Assembly: GCA_946405435.1 (NCBI GenBank)
Contig: CAMJHF010000011.1
Location: 32,703 to 96,702 of the forward strand
Direction of reading: 5' to 3'
Length of the DNA: 64,000 nt
From: an uncultured Bacteroidales bacterium
Lineage (GTDB): Bacteria; Bacteroidota; Bacteroidia; Bacteroidales; UBA932
Numbering within the stretch: the stretch's first letter is position 1; each line of letters starts with the position of its first letter. Below, piece by piece: positions 35,519 through 43,516 of this stretch. A program made the translations under genes and the position numbers. The notes below the pieces were generated by a model. It saw only the letters and a list, made by a program, of their open reading frames with translations. It did not search any database and had not been told where the DNA came from.

Positions 35519-35672
35519 GTTATGCCATGTTTCTTTCAACTCGTTTTAGGGCATGGGCGTGTGAAACAAGTCATGCCAGATCTGGGGCCAGACCATAGTG
35601 AAGCAGCATAACCCATTGACAATCAACCAGCATTCAATCCTCTGCAACCAATTTAACGAGGAAGAGTATTAA
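35519..35672 (+). repeat. Right end of island 2 with attachment-like core C
   Basis: Begins GTTATGCC 1 base after the toxin stop and ends with the core TTT AAC GAG GAA GAG TAT TAA (35652-35672). The last about 115 bases differ from island 1's right end at only a handful of positions. Confidence 0.85.
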
Positions 35673-35703
35673 GAGAAAGATTTACTCTTAAAATACTGAT
35701 TTG

Positions 35704-35748
35704 CAGCGAGATAAGCAAAAATAACTTGTTTATCTCGCTGTCTTTTTT
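35704..35748 (+). terminator. Terminator following core C
   Basis: CAGCGAGATAA (35704-35714) pairs with TTATCTCGCTG (35730-35740), an 11-bp perfect stem, then TCTTTTTT. Confidence 0.85.
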
Positions 35749-35878
35749 GGCTATTTGTTTGCCGACGTTCCCGTTGTGCACAAGGCTGGCCCGGTGATTA
35801 CGTCTGTCTTTCCTTCGATGAGGTTCATAGAGACCACGACAACGAGGGGGTTGATTGGCATGCCCAATATGCGTATAC
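35749..35878. other. Left end of island 3
   Basis: Short region without a firm gene. A 36-codon minus-strand ORF (35751-35861, MPINPLVVVVSMNLIEGKTD) has a protein-like composition and could be a gene fragment; I cannot place it. Confidence 0.3.
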
Positions 35879-36589
35879 TTACAGGTAGAAGCGCAGTCCG
35901 ACAACAGCGGATGTATTCATTCGGAAGCCAATCGTCTGACTATCAATACTGATATTCTTTTCTTGGGCATCTCCCGACAAGGAGACATATTCAATCTGGC
36001 CGAAGGAAACAGCAATGCCGATTCTGTCTGAAGGTTTGTATTCCAAGGCAAACAGGTTTGCGGCCAGTTCAAATCCATGCAATTCGGTCGAGAAATCAGT
36101 GATGCCTACAGTAGCGGTTCTGTTTTGGGTATCTCCTGCTGAACCTGAAAAAATAAGGGAGATGTCCCGCTGTTTTGTCGTTCCAAACGCATAGAATGCG
36201 CCTATCTCAAGTGTAAAATACAGTCCCCGTGCTACCTTCAGATAGTATGAGACACTTGGGCCTATCGCGAAAACTCCTGTGGACATCTTTGGCTCCACTC
36301 CTCCATATGTGCCCTCTTTTCTCTCGGATTGTAGAGCATAGCCGCCTGATAAGGAAATTTTCAAATTGTCGACGATAAAATAACCGATTTCGGGCGAGGC
36401 TGAAACACCGAATGAGTAAACCGAGTTATTATTCGTGTTTCCGTTCATTGTTGTCTTTGACAATATCGTAGCATCTGTATACGAAATCCCGGCAGAGAGC
36501 CCTAGCGAAAAATCGCCTTTCTTTTGTGCATTGAGGCAAAGGACCGATGTCGTAAAGAGGATGGTCAGAAATAACTTTTTAATTTTCAT
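35879..36589 (-). CDS. Outer-membrane beta-barrel protein
   Basis: A 236-aa protein with a signal peptide (KKLFLTILFTTSVLCLNAQ) and alternating beta-strands (FSLGLSAGISYT, LKISLSGGYAL, FAIGPSVSYYLKVARGLYF, MNTSAVVGLRFYL), ending in an aromatic/hydrophobic residue as expected for an outer-membrane barrel. It is the type of porin-like protein common in Bacteroidota. It follows the TPR regulator gene by 100 bases on the same strand; the two are the whole cargo of island 3. Confidence 0.8.
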   Translation of the reverse strand: MKIKKLFLTILFTTSVLCLNAQKKGDFSLGLSAGISYTDATILSKTTMNGNTNNNSVYSFGVSASPEIGYFIVDNLKISLSGGYALQSERKEGTYGGVEPKMSTGVFAIGPSVSYYLKVARGLYFTLEIGAFYAFGTTKQRDISLIFSGSAGDTQNRTATVGITDFSTELHGFELAANLFALEYKPSDRIGIAVSFGQIEYVSLSGDAQEKNISIDSQTIGFRMNTSAVVGLRFYL

Positions 36590-36690
36590 ATACTATATTA
36601 TTTATATTTGACTTTCTGTAGCACAATACTTTGCATTCATAGCATCAATAGCAAGAAGGAAAGGTTTTTCTTCATGACAACATCATCTCT

Positions 36691-38358
36691 TTAGTCTATG
36701 TATTCCAGGTAGAAATCCCTGTTCGGCGAGTCCAAGGCCGAGATTTCTGCTTTAAGTCGGTTCTTCTTTGTGTAAACCGTCCCTACTGCATAACCTGTGA
36801 GATTGGCGATGGTCTTGGCATCGAACCCCACGATGAGTAGCACAAGGAAGCGGAAGTCCCGCTTCTGACGGTCGGGAAGATCCTCCTTAAGTTTATCGAT
36901 GATACCGTCCAGGGACTGATTCACGATGGCCATAAACTTGTTCTGGGAATCCACATCCTGGCCGATGACGCTTATCTGCCGCAGGGCTTCTTCATAAATC
37001 ATCTCCTTCTTGTCCCTCTTGATGGGTGACCAATAAGCTGCGCACAAATCGTTCAACGTTTTGTACTGAGCCTTATACATAGATGCGAACTCCTTTCGGA
37101 GCGCCAAAAGTGCCGCCTCCTTCTGCTTGAGTTCGGTTTCAGACTGTGCGTTTTGAAGTTCAAGCATTCTTTGCGACTCCAGACTGAGGGATGTCAACTG
37201 CTCTATCTTCCTATTCAAGTGATTCCGTTTCCTCTCGTAAAGAAGGACCAGGGAAGCAATCGCGAGCAATGCAATGATGACAATGAAAGTGATGCGCTGC
37301 TTCTCCAGTGCATTTTCATTCTTCAATCTCGCCGTATCGGCCATAAGAAAGGCCTGCTGGGCCTGAAGCAAAGATTGATACAGGGCTTTTGTGACAATGG
37401 AATCTTGTGCAGCCAGGGAGCTCTCCAGATTGGCCAACGCTTCCTTGTATCTGCCTTGACTTTTTCTGATTCTATATCTCCACAACTTTAAGATTTCGTT
37501 GTCACCTGCCATGGATTCGAGTTGTCCTATAATAATGTCGGCTGCTTGCTCATTACCCGATAACTGAAGAGCTGCGGCATAAAGGCAGTAGCCTTCTACA
37601 GACAAGGGATTATGACGGGCAGCCTCCTCAAGAATCCCAATACAACGCTTTGCATCAGGCTGAGGCCCCAGCAATATCGCTTTCGCGTGATTGACTTTTC
37701 GGCGGTAGTACGTTAGGGAGTCGTACACTGGCATGGAAAAGAATTCGTTGTACGTCCTCTCTGCATCATCCCACATATGCATATTGGCATAGCATGCGGC
37801 CAAATGTCCGGTTTCAGACCAAATGCCCACACTGTCTCCAGCCATTCTTCCGTACTTCAACGCATCCAGCGCGTATTTTAATTCCTGAGGACTGTTATGA
37901 CTTCGGGAATACACATTTGAAATGGCCGAATTAACCAATTCTTTGCAGCGGTTGTCCCGAACAGCAGAGGAATCCTCAAGCGCCATGGAATAATAATACA
38001 ACGCTCGGTCATCTTCCTTCCTGTTTTGATGAATAACACCCTGGTAAAAGCAGGCAGCCATCTTATCAGCCGGATTCCCATGCCTCGAAAAATAGTCGAA
38101 TGCCGGGGCAATTACACCCATATCTGTTGTGTCGATGTAGTTCTTGTCCAACGCCATCGTATACAGGAGCGAATGCCGCGCCTTCAACTCCCGCGTGTTC
38201 AAATTCCTTTCAGACATCGATTGAAGAACAATCAACGCACTGTCCGGCCGCTCATTAATATAAGCCCCCACATCTGCCAAAGTCTTAGCCGCCTCCCGCC
38301 TCCCGCAGCCGCAAAAAAACAATGCTGTTAAAAGAAGGATTATGTAATGCTTTCTCAT
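36691..38358 (-). CDS. TPR lipoprotein/membrane regulator with C-terminal HTH
   Basis: A 555-aa protein; start at 38358 (MRKHYIILLLTALFFCGC, lipobox FCGC). The ORF track adds about 127 unlikely residues upstream. TPR-like helical repeats occupy about residues 25-340 (MAACFYQGVIHQNRKEDDRALYYYSMAL), a membrane helix lies near 350-372 (ITFIVIIALLAIASLVLLY), then a coiled coil, and a C-terminal LuxR/sigma-type HTH (VGFDAKTIANLTGYAVGTVYT) ends in DFYLEYID. This is the layout of Bacteroidota one-protein signal transducers that sense outside and bind DNA inside. It may control the barrel gene that follows. Confidence 0.8.
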   Translation of the reverse strand: MRKHYIILLLTALFFCGCGRREAAKTLADVGAYINERPDSALIVLQSMSERNLNTRELKARHSLLYTMALDKNYIDTTDMGVIAPAFDYFSRHGNPADKMAACFYQGVIHQNRKEDDRALYYYSMALEDSSAVRDNRCKELVNSAISNVYSRSHNSPQELKYALDALKYGRMAGDSVGIWSETGHLAACYANMHMWDDAERTYNEFFSMPVYDSLTYYRRKVNHAKAILLGPQPDAKRCIGILEEAARHNPLSVEGYCLYAAALQLSGNEQAADIIIGQLESMAGDNEILKLWRYRIRKSQGRYKEALANLESSLAAQDSIVTKALYQSLLQAQQAFLMADTARLKNENALEKQRITFIVIIALLAIASLVLLYERKRNHLNRKIEQLTSLSLESQRMLELQNAQSETELKQKEAALLALRKEFASMYKAQYKTLNDLCAAYWSPIKRDKKEMIYEEALRQISVIGQDVDSQNKFMAIVNQSLDGIIDKLKEDLPDRQKRDFRFLVLLIVGFDAKTIANLTGYAVGTVYTKKNRLKAEISALDSPNRDFYLEYID

Positions 38359-38396
38359 GCGCATGTCAATCAAAATAATCCGATATAATATCTGTG

Positions 38397-38404
38397 CAAA
38401 AATA
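38397..38404 (-). promoter_or_regulatory. -7 box of the TPR regulator gene
   Basis: TATTTTTG on the minus strand, exact match, 39 bases before the start. The stretch 38405-38750 beyond it shows no gene I can support. Confidence 0.5.
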
Positions 38405-38753
38405 CGAATAATAGCGTTAGGATACGTCTCATCCTGTTTTATCAAAGAGCACGCCAATGATTTCTTAATCAATGAATTAAAAAAGGCTCTTCGCAAAAAT
38501 CTCAACAAGCCTTGTTTTTGCATCAAACGCTGCGGATTCTTCCTCGTGAGTATTGTCCGGTTCTCGACAGAATACGGGAAACAACCCGTTATATTCTTAA
38601 CTTTGTTTGTCACCAGGAATGGGACTTGAGATGGCCACGCTCTTCCAGCACAATCAATCCACATGCCTTTCCTAAGCCATCCAAAACGAAATATGTTTGT
38701 CCAAATTGCCGGTGAAAATAATAAATAGCTGATAATCAATATAGGATAACATC

Positions 38754-38848
38754 TTTAACGAGGAGGAATACTAAGCCTATTAACTGACTGAAATACAGTT
38801 AATTAAATGAATAACACGGCAGGACTCAAGGGTTCTGTCGTGTTATTT
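38754..38848 (+). repeat. Attachment-like core D and native flank
   Basis: Core TTT AAC GAG GAG GAA TAC TAA (38754-38774), followed by about 75 bases that match the sequence after the DUF2795 gene (13134-13207) at nearly 90 percent of positions. It marks the right junction of the island array with the core chromosome. Upstream of the core the sequence is unlike the right ends of islands 1 and 2. Confidence 0.85.
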
Positions 38849-38849
38849 T
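38813..38849 (+). terminator. Terminator following core D
   Basis: AACACGGCAG (38813-38822) pairs with CTGTCGTGTT (38835-38844), then ATTTTGG. Counterpart of the terminator at 13172. Confidence 0.75.
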
Positions 38850-38883
38850 GGTGTTAAAGCGATGCAAGATTGTCCTGCGGCTC

Positions 38884-38900
38884 GGACAAAACTTTTGTCC
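38884..38900. repeat. 17-base palindrome
   Basis: GGACAAAA-C-TTTTGTCC, perfect dyad just downstream of the small lipoprotein gene. It could be a regulator site or part of a weak terminator for the minus-strand gene. Confidence 0.5.
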
Positions 38901-38918
38901 CGTTATTAATCGAAGGAT

Positions 38919-39164
38919 TTATTTTATTTTTTTGAGTGCGGCATCTATCTGAGCCATCTTCTCATTATACTCGTCTTTGTCTACCTTTGTAGAAATAAGT
39001 TCCTGAATCGCATCCTGCATGAGTCGAATTGTCTCAGCGGTAGCTTCTTTATATTGTTTAAACTCTTCTCTGGTGATTGTTTCGCCTGATGGACTCTCTG
39101 CTCTGGCTTTAGTACATCCAGTTGACATGAGGGCTGTTCCGGCTAACAGCAATACCGCCAGCAT
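38919..39164 (-). CDS. Small coiled-coil lipoprotein
   Basis: An 81-aa lipoprotein; I start it at 39164 (MLAVLLLAGTALMSTGC, lipobox STGC) because the upstream TTG start falls within the -7 box. The mature chain is one long helix with a heptad pattern (REEFKQYKEATAETIRLMQDA), reminiscent of Lpp-like or envelope-spacing proteins. Function unknown. It is the first core gene on the right of the islands and is preceded by a perfect inverted repeat. Confidence 0.65.
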   Translation of the reverse strand: MLAVLLLAGTALMSTGCTKARAESPSGETITREEFKQYKEATAETIRLMQDAIQELISTKVDKDEYNEKMAQIDAALKKIK

Positions 39165-39191
39165 TGTAGCCTGCTTTAAGGCTATTGTGGT

Positions 39192-39199
39192 CAAAGTTA
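39192..39199 (-). promoter_or_regulatory. -7 box of the small lipoprotein gene
   Basis: TAACTTTG on the minus strand, exact match, 28 bases before the chosen start. Confidence 0.5.
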
Positions 39200-39225
39200 A
39201 GTTGTTTATATATAGCTATTTAAAT

Positions 39226-39260
39226 GTTTCAGGGTACTCTGTTTTAGGGTACCCTGAAAC
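39226..39260. repeat. 12-bp perfect inverted repeat upstream of the lipoprotein gene
   Basis: GTTTCAGGGTAC (39226-39237) and GTACCCTGAAAC (39249-39260), spacer 11 bases. It lies just upstream of the -7 box at 39192, at the place of the -33 region and beyond; no T-run. Probable operator. Confidence 0.6.
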
Positions 39261-39373
39261 GCTTAATTGCCTGATAAAGAAGAACTTAAAAATGACGCCC
39301 CTCTTCCTCCGCGATTATGAGTTACCGTTAATCTGAACGCCGCAGATTAATCCATCGCCGCGAATCGCTGTTG

Positions 39374-39829
39374 TTATCCCTCCAGGATTTGTTTTGCGGC
39401 GTTCTTGGTATCCACCTTTTCGATGATGCGCTCCAAGATGCCGTTTTCATCAAAGATGAAGGTGCGGCGGAGTGTGCCCAGGACTGTCTTTCCGTACATT
39501 TTCTTCTCGCCGATGGCACCGAAGGCCTCATGCATCTCCTTGGTGGTGTCGGCAAGGAGCGTAAATGGCAAAGCGTGTTTGGCGGCAAATCCTGCGTGGG
39601 ATTTTCCTGAATCCTTGCTCACGCCCACCACATTGTATCCTGCGGCGCGCAGCGCTTCCCAGTTGTCCCGGATAGAGCATGCCTCGGCCGTGCAGCCGGA
39701 CGTGTTGTCCTTAGGATAGAAATAGACAACCGTCTTCTTTCCTTTCCCGATGAAATCCTCTGATTTCACCTCGTTCCCGTCCTGGTCCAAAACCTTGAAG
39801 GACGGCATTTTGTCTCCAATCTGTATCAT
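39374..39829 (-). CDS. bcp: Thiol peroxidase, Bcp/PrxQ type
   Basis: A 151-aa peroxiredoxin that reduces hydroperoxides using thioredoxin. The peroxidatic and resolving cysteines are in TSGCTAEACSIRDNW near residue 45, preceded by VVYFYPKDN. LRRTFIFDENGILERI is the conserved C-terminal strand region. I start at the second Met (39829, MIQIGDKMPSF), typical for the family. It has a consensus promoter. Cytoplasmic oxidative defence. Confidence 0.93.
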   Translation of the reverse strand: MIQIGDKMPSFKVLDQDGNEVKSEDFIGKGKKTVVYFYPKDNTSGCTAEACSIRDNWEALRAAGYNVVGVSKDSGKSHAGFAAKHALPFTLLADTTKEMHEAFGAIGEKKMYGKTVLGTLRRTFIFDENGILERIIEKVDTKNAAKQILEG

Positions 39830-39861
39830 ATTCAACTATACTTCGGCCTCTTGAGTTACCA

Positions 39862-39893
39862 CAAAGATACTAATTGCCGTGCGATAAATCAAA
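39862..39893 (-). promoter_or_regulatory. bcp promoter
   Basis: Minus strand TTTG (39890-39893), 20 bases, TATCTTTG (39862-39869): full consensus. Confidence 0.7.
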
Positions 39894-39969
39894 TAGTTCA
39901 AAATCCACCAGAAGTTGGCGCCTCGCCTGGACTGTCTTGGTGATATCTCATGACTATCGCAAAGCTGGA

Positions 39970-41352
39970 TTAGTCTTCGCCAGGCAGACTTGGGCCGAGC
40001 GCCGGAAGGGCATTCTTGCCAGTCGGTGCCTGAATGCCGTGGTTGATGGCTTTCATAGCGGCCTTCACGATGCTCTGTTTGCTGTCCACCAGGCGTTTGG
40101 AGTTCTTGTGGAAACCTTCCAGCACCTTCTCCAAGTCTTCTTCGAGTTCTGCGTTGGCATGGCAGAAGATACCCACACGCTCCACCATTTCCTGCGCTGC
40201 GTTGATGATTTCGGAGATGTTTTCCATCTGCTCCTTTTGCACCCAGGCTGTGCGGATCAGGCGAAGGAATGGTATCAAGGTCTCTTCGGTAGTGATGAGG
40301 ACATTCTTCTGGAAAGCTTTGGCGAAGATGTCATTGTCCTCCTGCTTTGCGAGTTGGTAGGCCCCGTAGTTCGGAATGAACATTATCACATAGTCCAGGG
40401 TATTGCGGCCTTCTACGTACTTCTGGTACTCTTTGCCGGTGAGTTCCCCGATATGGGAGAGGACGGACTCCAGGTTGCGGCGGGAGGCCGCGGCGCGTTC
40501 TTCATCGGTTTCGGCGGCGAAGTAGTCGGATAGCGCGCTCATCGAGACTTTGGAATCGATCAGAATGTCCGTGTCGTCAGGGAAATGCAGGACGAAGTCC
40601 GGACGCATGCGCTTGCCGGTCTCTCCGTTTGTGATGATGTTGCCATTGCGGTCACGCAGCCAGAATTCGGCGTCATAGTCGTGTCCTTCGCGCAGGCCTT
40701 CTCCTTTCAGGATGTTCTCCAGTATGGTTTCACCGAAGATGCCCTGCATCTTATTCTGGCCCTTGAGGGCGCTTGCAAGATTCTCTGCCTTGGTACCGAT
40801 GGTTTCGGTCTGCTCCCTGAGGTGTTTCACTGTTTCGGCAAACTGTGTCTTGATCGAGGAGCTCTCCTCGGCGTGCGACTTCTTCTGCGCCTCGAAGGCT
40901 TCCGTCATGCCCTTAATGGTCTGGTCAAGGCCGCCGGTGATGTTCTTCATGGTCTCGGCGGCCTCTTTCTTGAGGGCTTCCTCACGGGCTTTGAGGATCT
41001 TCTCGTTCTCAAGTGCAAGCGCGGTCCTGGCGGCCTCGATTGCCTTTTCCTGTCCAGCCCGGAGGTCGGAAAGAGCCTTTTCATGGCTGGCCTTTATCTC
41101 CGCCATTGCTTGTTCGTACTGCTTTCTCTCACTGTCGCGGAGGGCTTCGGCCATGCGTACGTCGGACTCCTTGCGAATAAGGTTGGCATCACACTCGGCA
41201 ACTTGGCTGGTTAGCGTGCGTACCTCTGTTTCCTTACGTCCGAGTTCTTCCTTGAAAGCGGCCTTTGTCTTGTTGGATGTGAGAATCCAGACGGTTACGA
41301 TGGCGATGATGATGACTGCAGCAGCGATGGCGATGATAATGGTACTGTTCAT
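39970..41352 (-). CDS. rmuC: DNA recombination protein RmuC
   Basis: A 460-aa protein with an N-terminal membrane helix (residues 4-26), a coiled coil (about 30-190) and the RmuC domain: NKMQGIFGETILENILKGEG, then PDFVLHFPDDTDILIDSKVS with the nuclease-like Asp/Lys motif, and YVIMFIPNYGAYQLA. RmuC limits inversions at short inverted repeats in E. coli; it has a PD-(D/E)xK-like core. It is last in a minus-strand run with dtd, yccF and dinB. Confidence 0.92.
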   Translation of the reverse strand: MNSTIIIAIAAAVIIIAIVTVWILTSNKTKAAFKEELGRKETEVRTLTSQVAECDANLIRKESDVRMAEALRDSERKQYEQAMAEIKASHEKALSDLRAGQEKAIEAARTALALENEKILKAREEALKKEAAETMKNITGGLDQTIKGMTEAFEAQKKSHAEESSSIKTQFAETVKHLREQTETIGTKAENLASALKGQNKMQGIFGETILENILKGEGLREGHDYDAEFWLRDRNGNIITNGETGKRMRPDFVLHFPDDTDILIDSKVSMSALSDYFAAETDEERAAASRRNLESVLSHIGELTGKEYQKYVEGRNTLDYVIMFIPNYGAYQLAKQEDNDIFAKAFQKNVLITTEETLIPFLRLIRTAWVQKEQMENISEIINAAQEMVERVGIFCHANAELEEDLEKVLEGFHKNSKRLVDSKQSIVKAAMKAINHGIQAPTGKNALPALGPSLPGED

Positions 41353-41386
41353 ATTCTTCTAGTGTTTTCCGCGTTTGTGAAAGAAA

Positions 41387-42544
41387 CTACGTCTGGTTTT
41401 TGATTTCAGCCCGCTGCTCGTCATACTGCCGGTCCCATTCGCGGTAGTACTCCAGCTTCGGATCTTCGAAAAGGGACATCTGGACGGCGGATTCGTGCGT
41501 GAGTTTGCTCACGCCGAGGCCCACCTGACGGATGGGCGTAATCCCGTCCCAAACTTCTGCGAGCATGCGTCGGGCCTCGTTCAGGATAACGGCCGTTACA
41601 TCGGTGGGCTGGTCCAGGGAGGTTTGTTTCTGCGCAACGGAGAAGTCCTTGTACTTGATGAACATGGAAACGGTAGACGCCCTGAAATCATGCCTGCGTA
41701 TGCGATGGGCTACGATGCAGGCCACATTGAACAGCGCCCGGTCGATGTCCTTCGGGTCCGAGTAATCCCGGGAGAATGTACGCTCGGCACTTACGCTTTT
41801 TGCTTCGGCGCGCTCTGTCTCCACCGGAGAATCATCACGTCCGTTGGCGTTCTCATGCAGCTGCTGCGCAAATTTCTGCCCCACCAGGCGCATAAGGAGT
41901 CCCATGTCCAACCCGGCCAGCTGTCCTATTGTGTGGATGCCGTAGGCTGTCAGGCGCTCCTCGGTTTTCTTGCCCACCCACAGCAGGTCCCGCACTCCCA
42001 GCGGCCACATCTTCTCCTGCACCTCGTTCTCCCACAGAGTGTGCACCTTGTCGGGCTTCTCAAAGTCGGAGGCCATCTTCGCAAGGAGTTTGTTGGAACC
42101 GATGCCGACGTTCACCGTGAAGCCGAGCGTGTCCCGTACCTGGTCTTTCAGTCTGGTGGCCACTGCCACGGCGTTCTCCGGCTTGCAGCGAAAGCTCATG
42201 TCTATGAAGCATTCATCAATGCTGAACTGCTGAAGCACAGGAGAATAGCTTCGGCAGATTGAGATGAAGCTTTCCGAGCATTGTTTGTACCAAGTCCAGT
42301 CGCCGCCTACTATGACCAGCTGCGGATAAGTCCGAAGCGCCATGGATACTGGCTGCGCGGTCTTGATGCCCAGCTTTTTGGCTGGAATGGAAGCAGCTGT
42401 GATGATGCTGCGACGGTCGTTGGGGTCGCCCGACACCACTGACGGGACAAGGCGGATGTCAGGCTTGCCTTCGCGCATCATCTTGACTGCCGTCCAGCTT
42501 AGGAAGGCGGAATTGACGTCGATATGAAATATGATGCGGTCCAA
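41387..42544 (-). CDS. dinB: DNA polymerase IV
   Basis: A 385-aa Y-family translesion polymerase. FHIDVNSAFLSW gives the first catalytic Asp, QQFSIDECFIDMSF near residue 103 gives the SxDE pair, and GIGSNKLLAKMASDFEKPD the palm/thumb signature; a little-finger domain follows (FSRDYSDPKDI onward). The C-terminus MSLFEDPK looks like a beta-clamp-binding motif. It acts at DNA lesions. It lies 9 bases downstream of yccF and may be cotranscribed from the dtd promoter. Confidence 0.94.
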   Translation of the reverse strand: MDRIIFHIDVNSAFLSWTAVKMMREGKPDIRLVPSVVSGDPNDRRSIITAASIPAKKLGIKTAQPVSMALRTYPQLVIVGGDWTWYKQCSESFISICRSYSPVLQQFSIDECFIDMSFRCKPENAVAVATRLKDQVRDTLGFTVNVGIGSNKLLAKMASDFEKPDKVHTLWENEVQEKMWPLGVRDLLWVGKKTEERLTAYGIHTIGQLAGLDMGLLMRLVGQKFAQQLHENANGRDDSPVETERAEAKSVSAERTFSRDYSDPKDIDRALFNVACIVAHRIRRHDFRASTVSMFIKYKDFSVAQKQTSLDQPTDVTAVILNEARRMLAEVWDGITPIRQVGLGVSKLTHESAVQMSLFEDPKLEYYREWDRQYDEQRAEIKNQT

Positions 42545-42553
42545 AGACTATGC

Positions 42554-42922
42554 TCAGTGAATTTCTTTACCGAAAGGGAAGATGGAGCCGATGGCCATCT
42601 TGAAGTGTTGCAGGCCCCAGGGGATGCCTACGATTGAAATGCAGCACAACAAGCCGAACGCCAGATGGAGGATGGCGATCTCCCACCAGCCCAGCAGGAT
42701 CCATATAAGATTCATCACTACGGACAAGCATCCAGGTTCATTTGGGCCATTTACAAGTTCGTGGCCGAATGGCCATAGGGCGTAGGTTCCCAGTTTGAAG
42801 AGCTGAACGCCAAAGGGGATGCCGATGATTGTGATGCACATTACAAAACCAACAATATAGTAAACCAGGGCGATGAGAAGGCCGCCGAGGATGAGCCAAA
42901 GCAGGTTGCCGATGAATTTCAT
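42554..42922 (-). CDS. YccF-domain inner-membrane protein
   Basis: A 122-aa protein made of two YccF repeats, each with GFVMCITIIGIPFGVQLFKL-like or GLLCCISIVGIPWGLQHFKM-like sequence followed by a polar WPFG/FPFG motif. Four membrane helices. Function unknown; widely conserved. It starts 2 bases after dtd. Confidence 0.9.
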   Translation of the reverse strand: MKFIGNLLWLILGGLLIALVYYIVGFVMCITIIGIPFGVQLFKLGTYALWPFGHELVNGPNEPGCLSVVMNLIWILLGWWEIAILHLAFGLLCCISIVGIPWGLQHFKMAIGSIFPFGKEIH

Positions 42923-42924
42923 GA

Positions 42925-43377
42925 TTATTCCTTGTTTTTAGTGTCGATACAAATAGTTACAGGCCCGTCGTTCACAAGGGCTACTGTCATGTCTGCGCCG
43001 AATTCTCCGGTGCCTACGGGGCGGCCCAGGGCGGAGGAAAGCGCCGAGCAGAAACTCTCGTATAGAGGAATTGCGATCTCGTGCCCGGCGGCGCCGATGT
43101 AAGATGGCCTGTTGCCTTTCTTGGTGGATGCCATAAGGGTGAACTGGCTCACGACCAGGCACTCTCCCTCCACATCTGCCACGCTCAGGTTCATCACTCC
43201 GGCGTCGTCGTTGAAAATCCTCAGGCCGGCAATTTTCTTCACCAGCCAGTCGATGTCTTCCTGCCCATCCTCATGACCGATGCCGAGCAGCACCAGAAGT
43301 CCCGGCCCTATGGAGGACTTGACTGTCCCGTCAATTGTGACGGAAGCGGAAGATACTCTTTGAATCACTGCGCGCAT
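42925..43377 (-). CDS. dtd: D-aminoacyl-tRNA deacylase
   Basis: A 150-aa protein that frees tRNAs mischarged with D-amino acids or glycine. It starts [17 protein letters not shown] and has the two active-site motifs SQFTLMAS (near residue 79) and NDGPVT (near 137; the family has NxGPVT). Complete length. First gene of the dtd-yccF-dinB-rmuC run, divergent from the EamA transporter gene. Confidence 0.95.
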   Translation of the reverse strand: MRAVIQRVSSASVTIDGTVKSSIGPGLLVLLGIGHEDGQEDIDWLVKKIAGLRIFNDDAGVMNLSVADVEGECLVVSQFTLMASTKKGNRPSYIGAAGHEIAIPLYESFCSALSSALGRPVGTGEFGADMTVALVNDGPVTICIDTKNKE

Positions 43378-43426
43378 AAAAAAGAGTTTTATTGTTACTA
43401 TTCTTCACGTTGCTATACTACCGGTG

Positions 43427-43434
43427 CAAATTTA
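43427..43434 (-). promoter_or_regulatory. -7 box of the dtd run
   Basis: TAAATTTG on the minus strand, exact match, 50 bases before dtd. Confidence 0.5.
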
Positions 43435-43469
43435 GTTATTTTCGGCAAGAATGAAGATCGCACACTGGA

Positions 43470-43499
43470 TTGCTTATCCGTCAAAAATGACTATCTTCG
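43470..43499 (+). promoter_or_regulatory. Promoter of the EamA transporter gene
   Basis: TTG (43470-43472), 19 bases, TATCTTCG (43492-43499); one mismatch from consensus, 17 bases before the start. Confidence 0.6.
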
Positions 43500-43516
43500 C
43501 GCCCCCTTTTTGAAAT

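Noticed and set aside
32673-35672. Integron attC sites at the island ends
   Set aside because: GTTATGCC and GCATAAC look like attC R-boxes at first, but GCATAAC does not fit RYYYAAC, the islands are multi-gene and kilobases long, and the crossover core is a coding sequence.
35653-35904. 83-aa minus-strand ORF at the left end of island 3
   Set aside because: It reads across the core and terminator hairpin of copy C; composition is Arg/His-rich as in a chance frame.
38359-38739. N-terminal extension of the TPR regulator ORF
   Set aside because: The lipoprotein signal MRKHYIILLLTALFFCGC begins at 38358 with an exact -7 box upstream; the extension covers promoter DNA.
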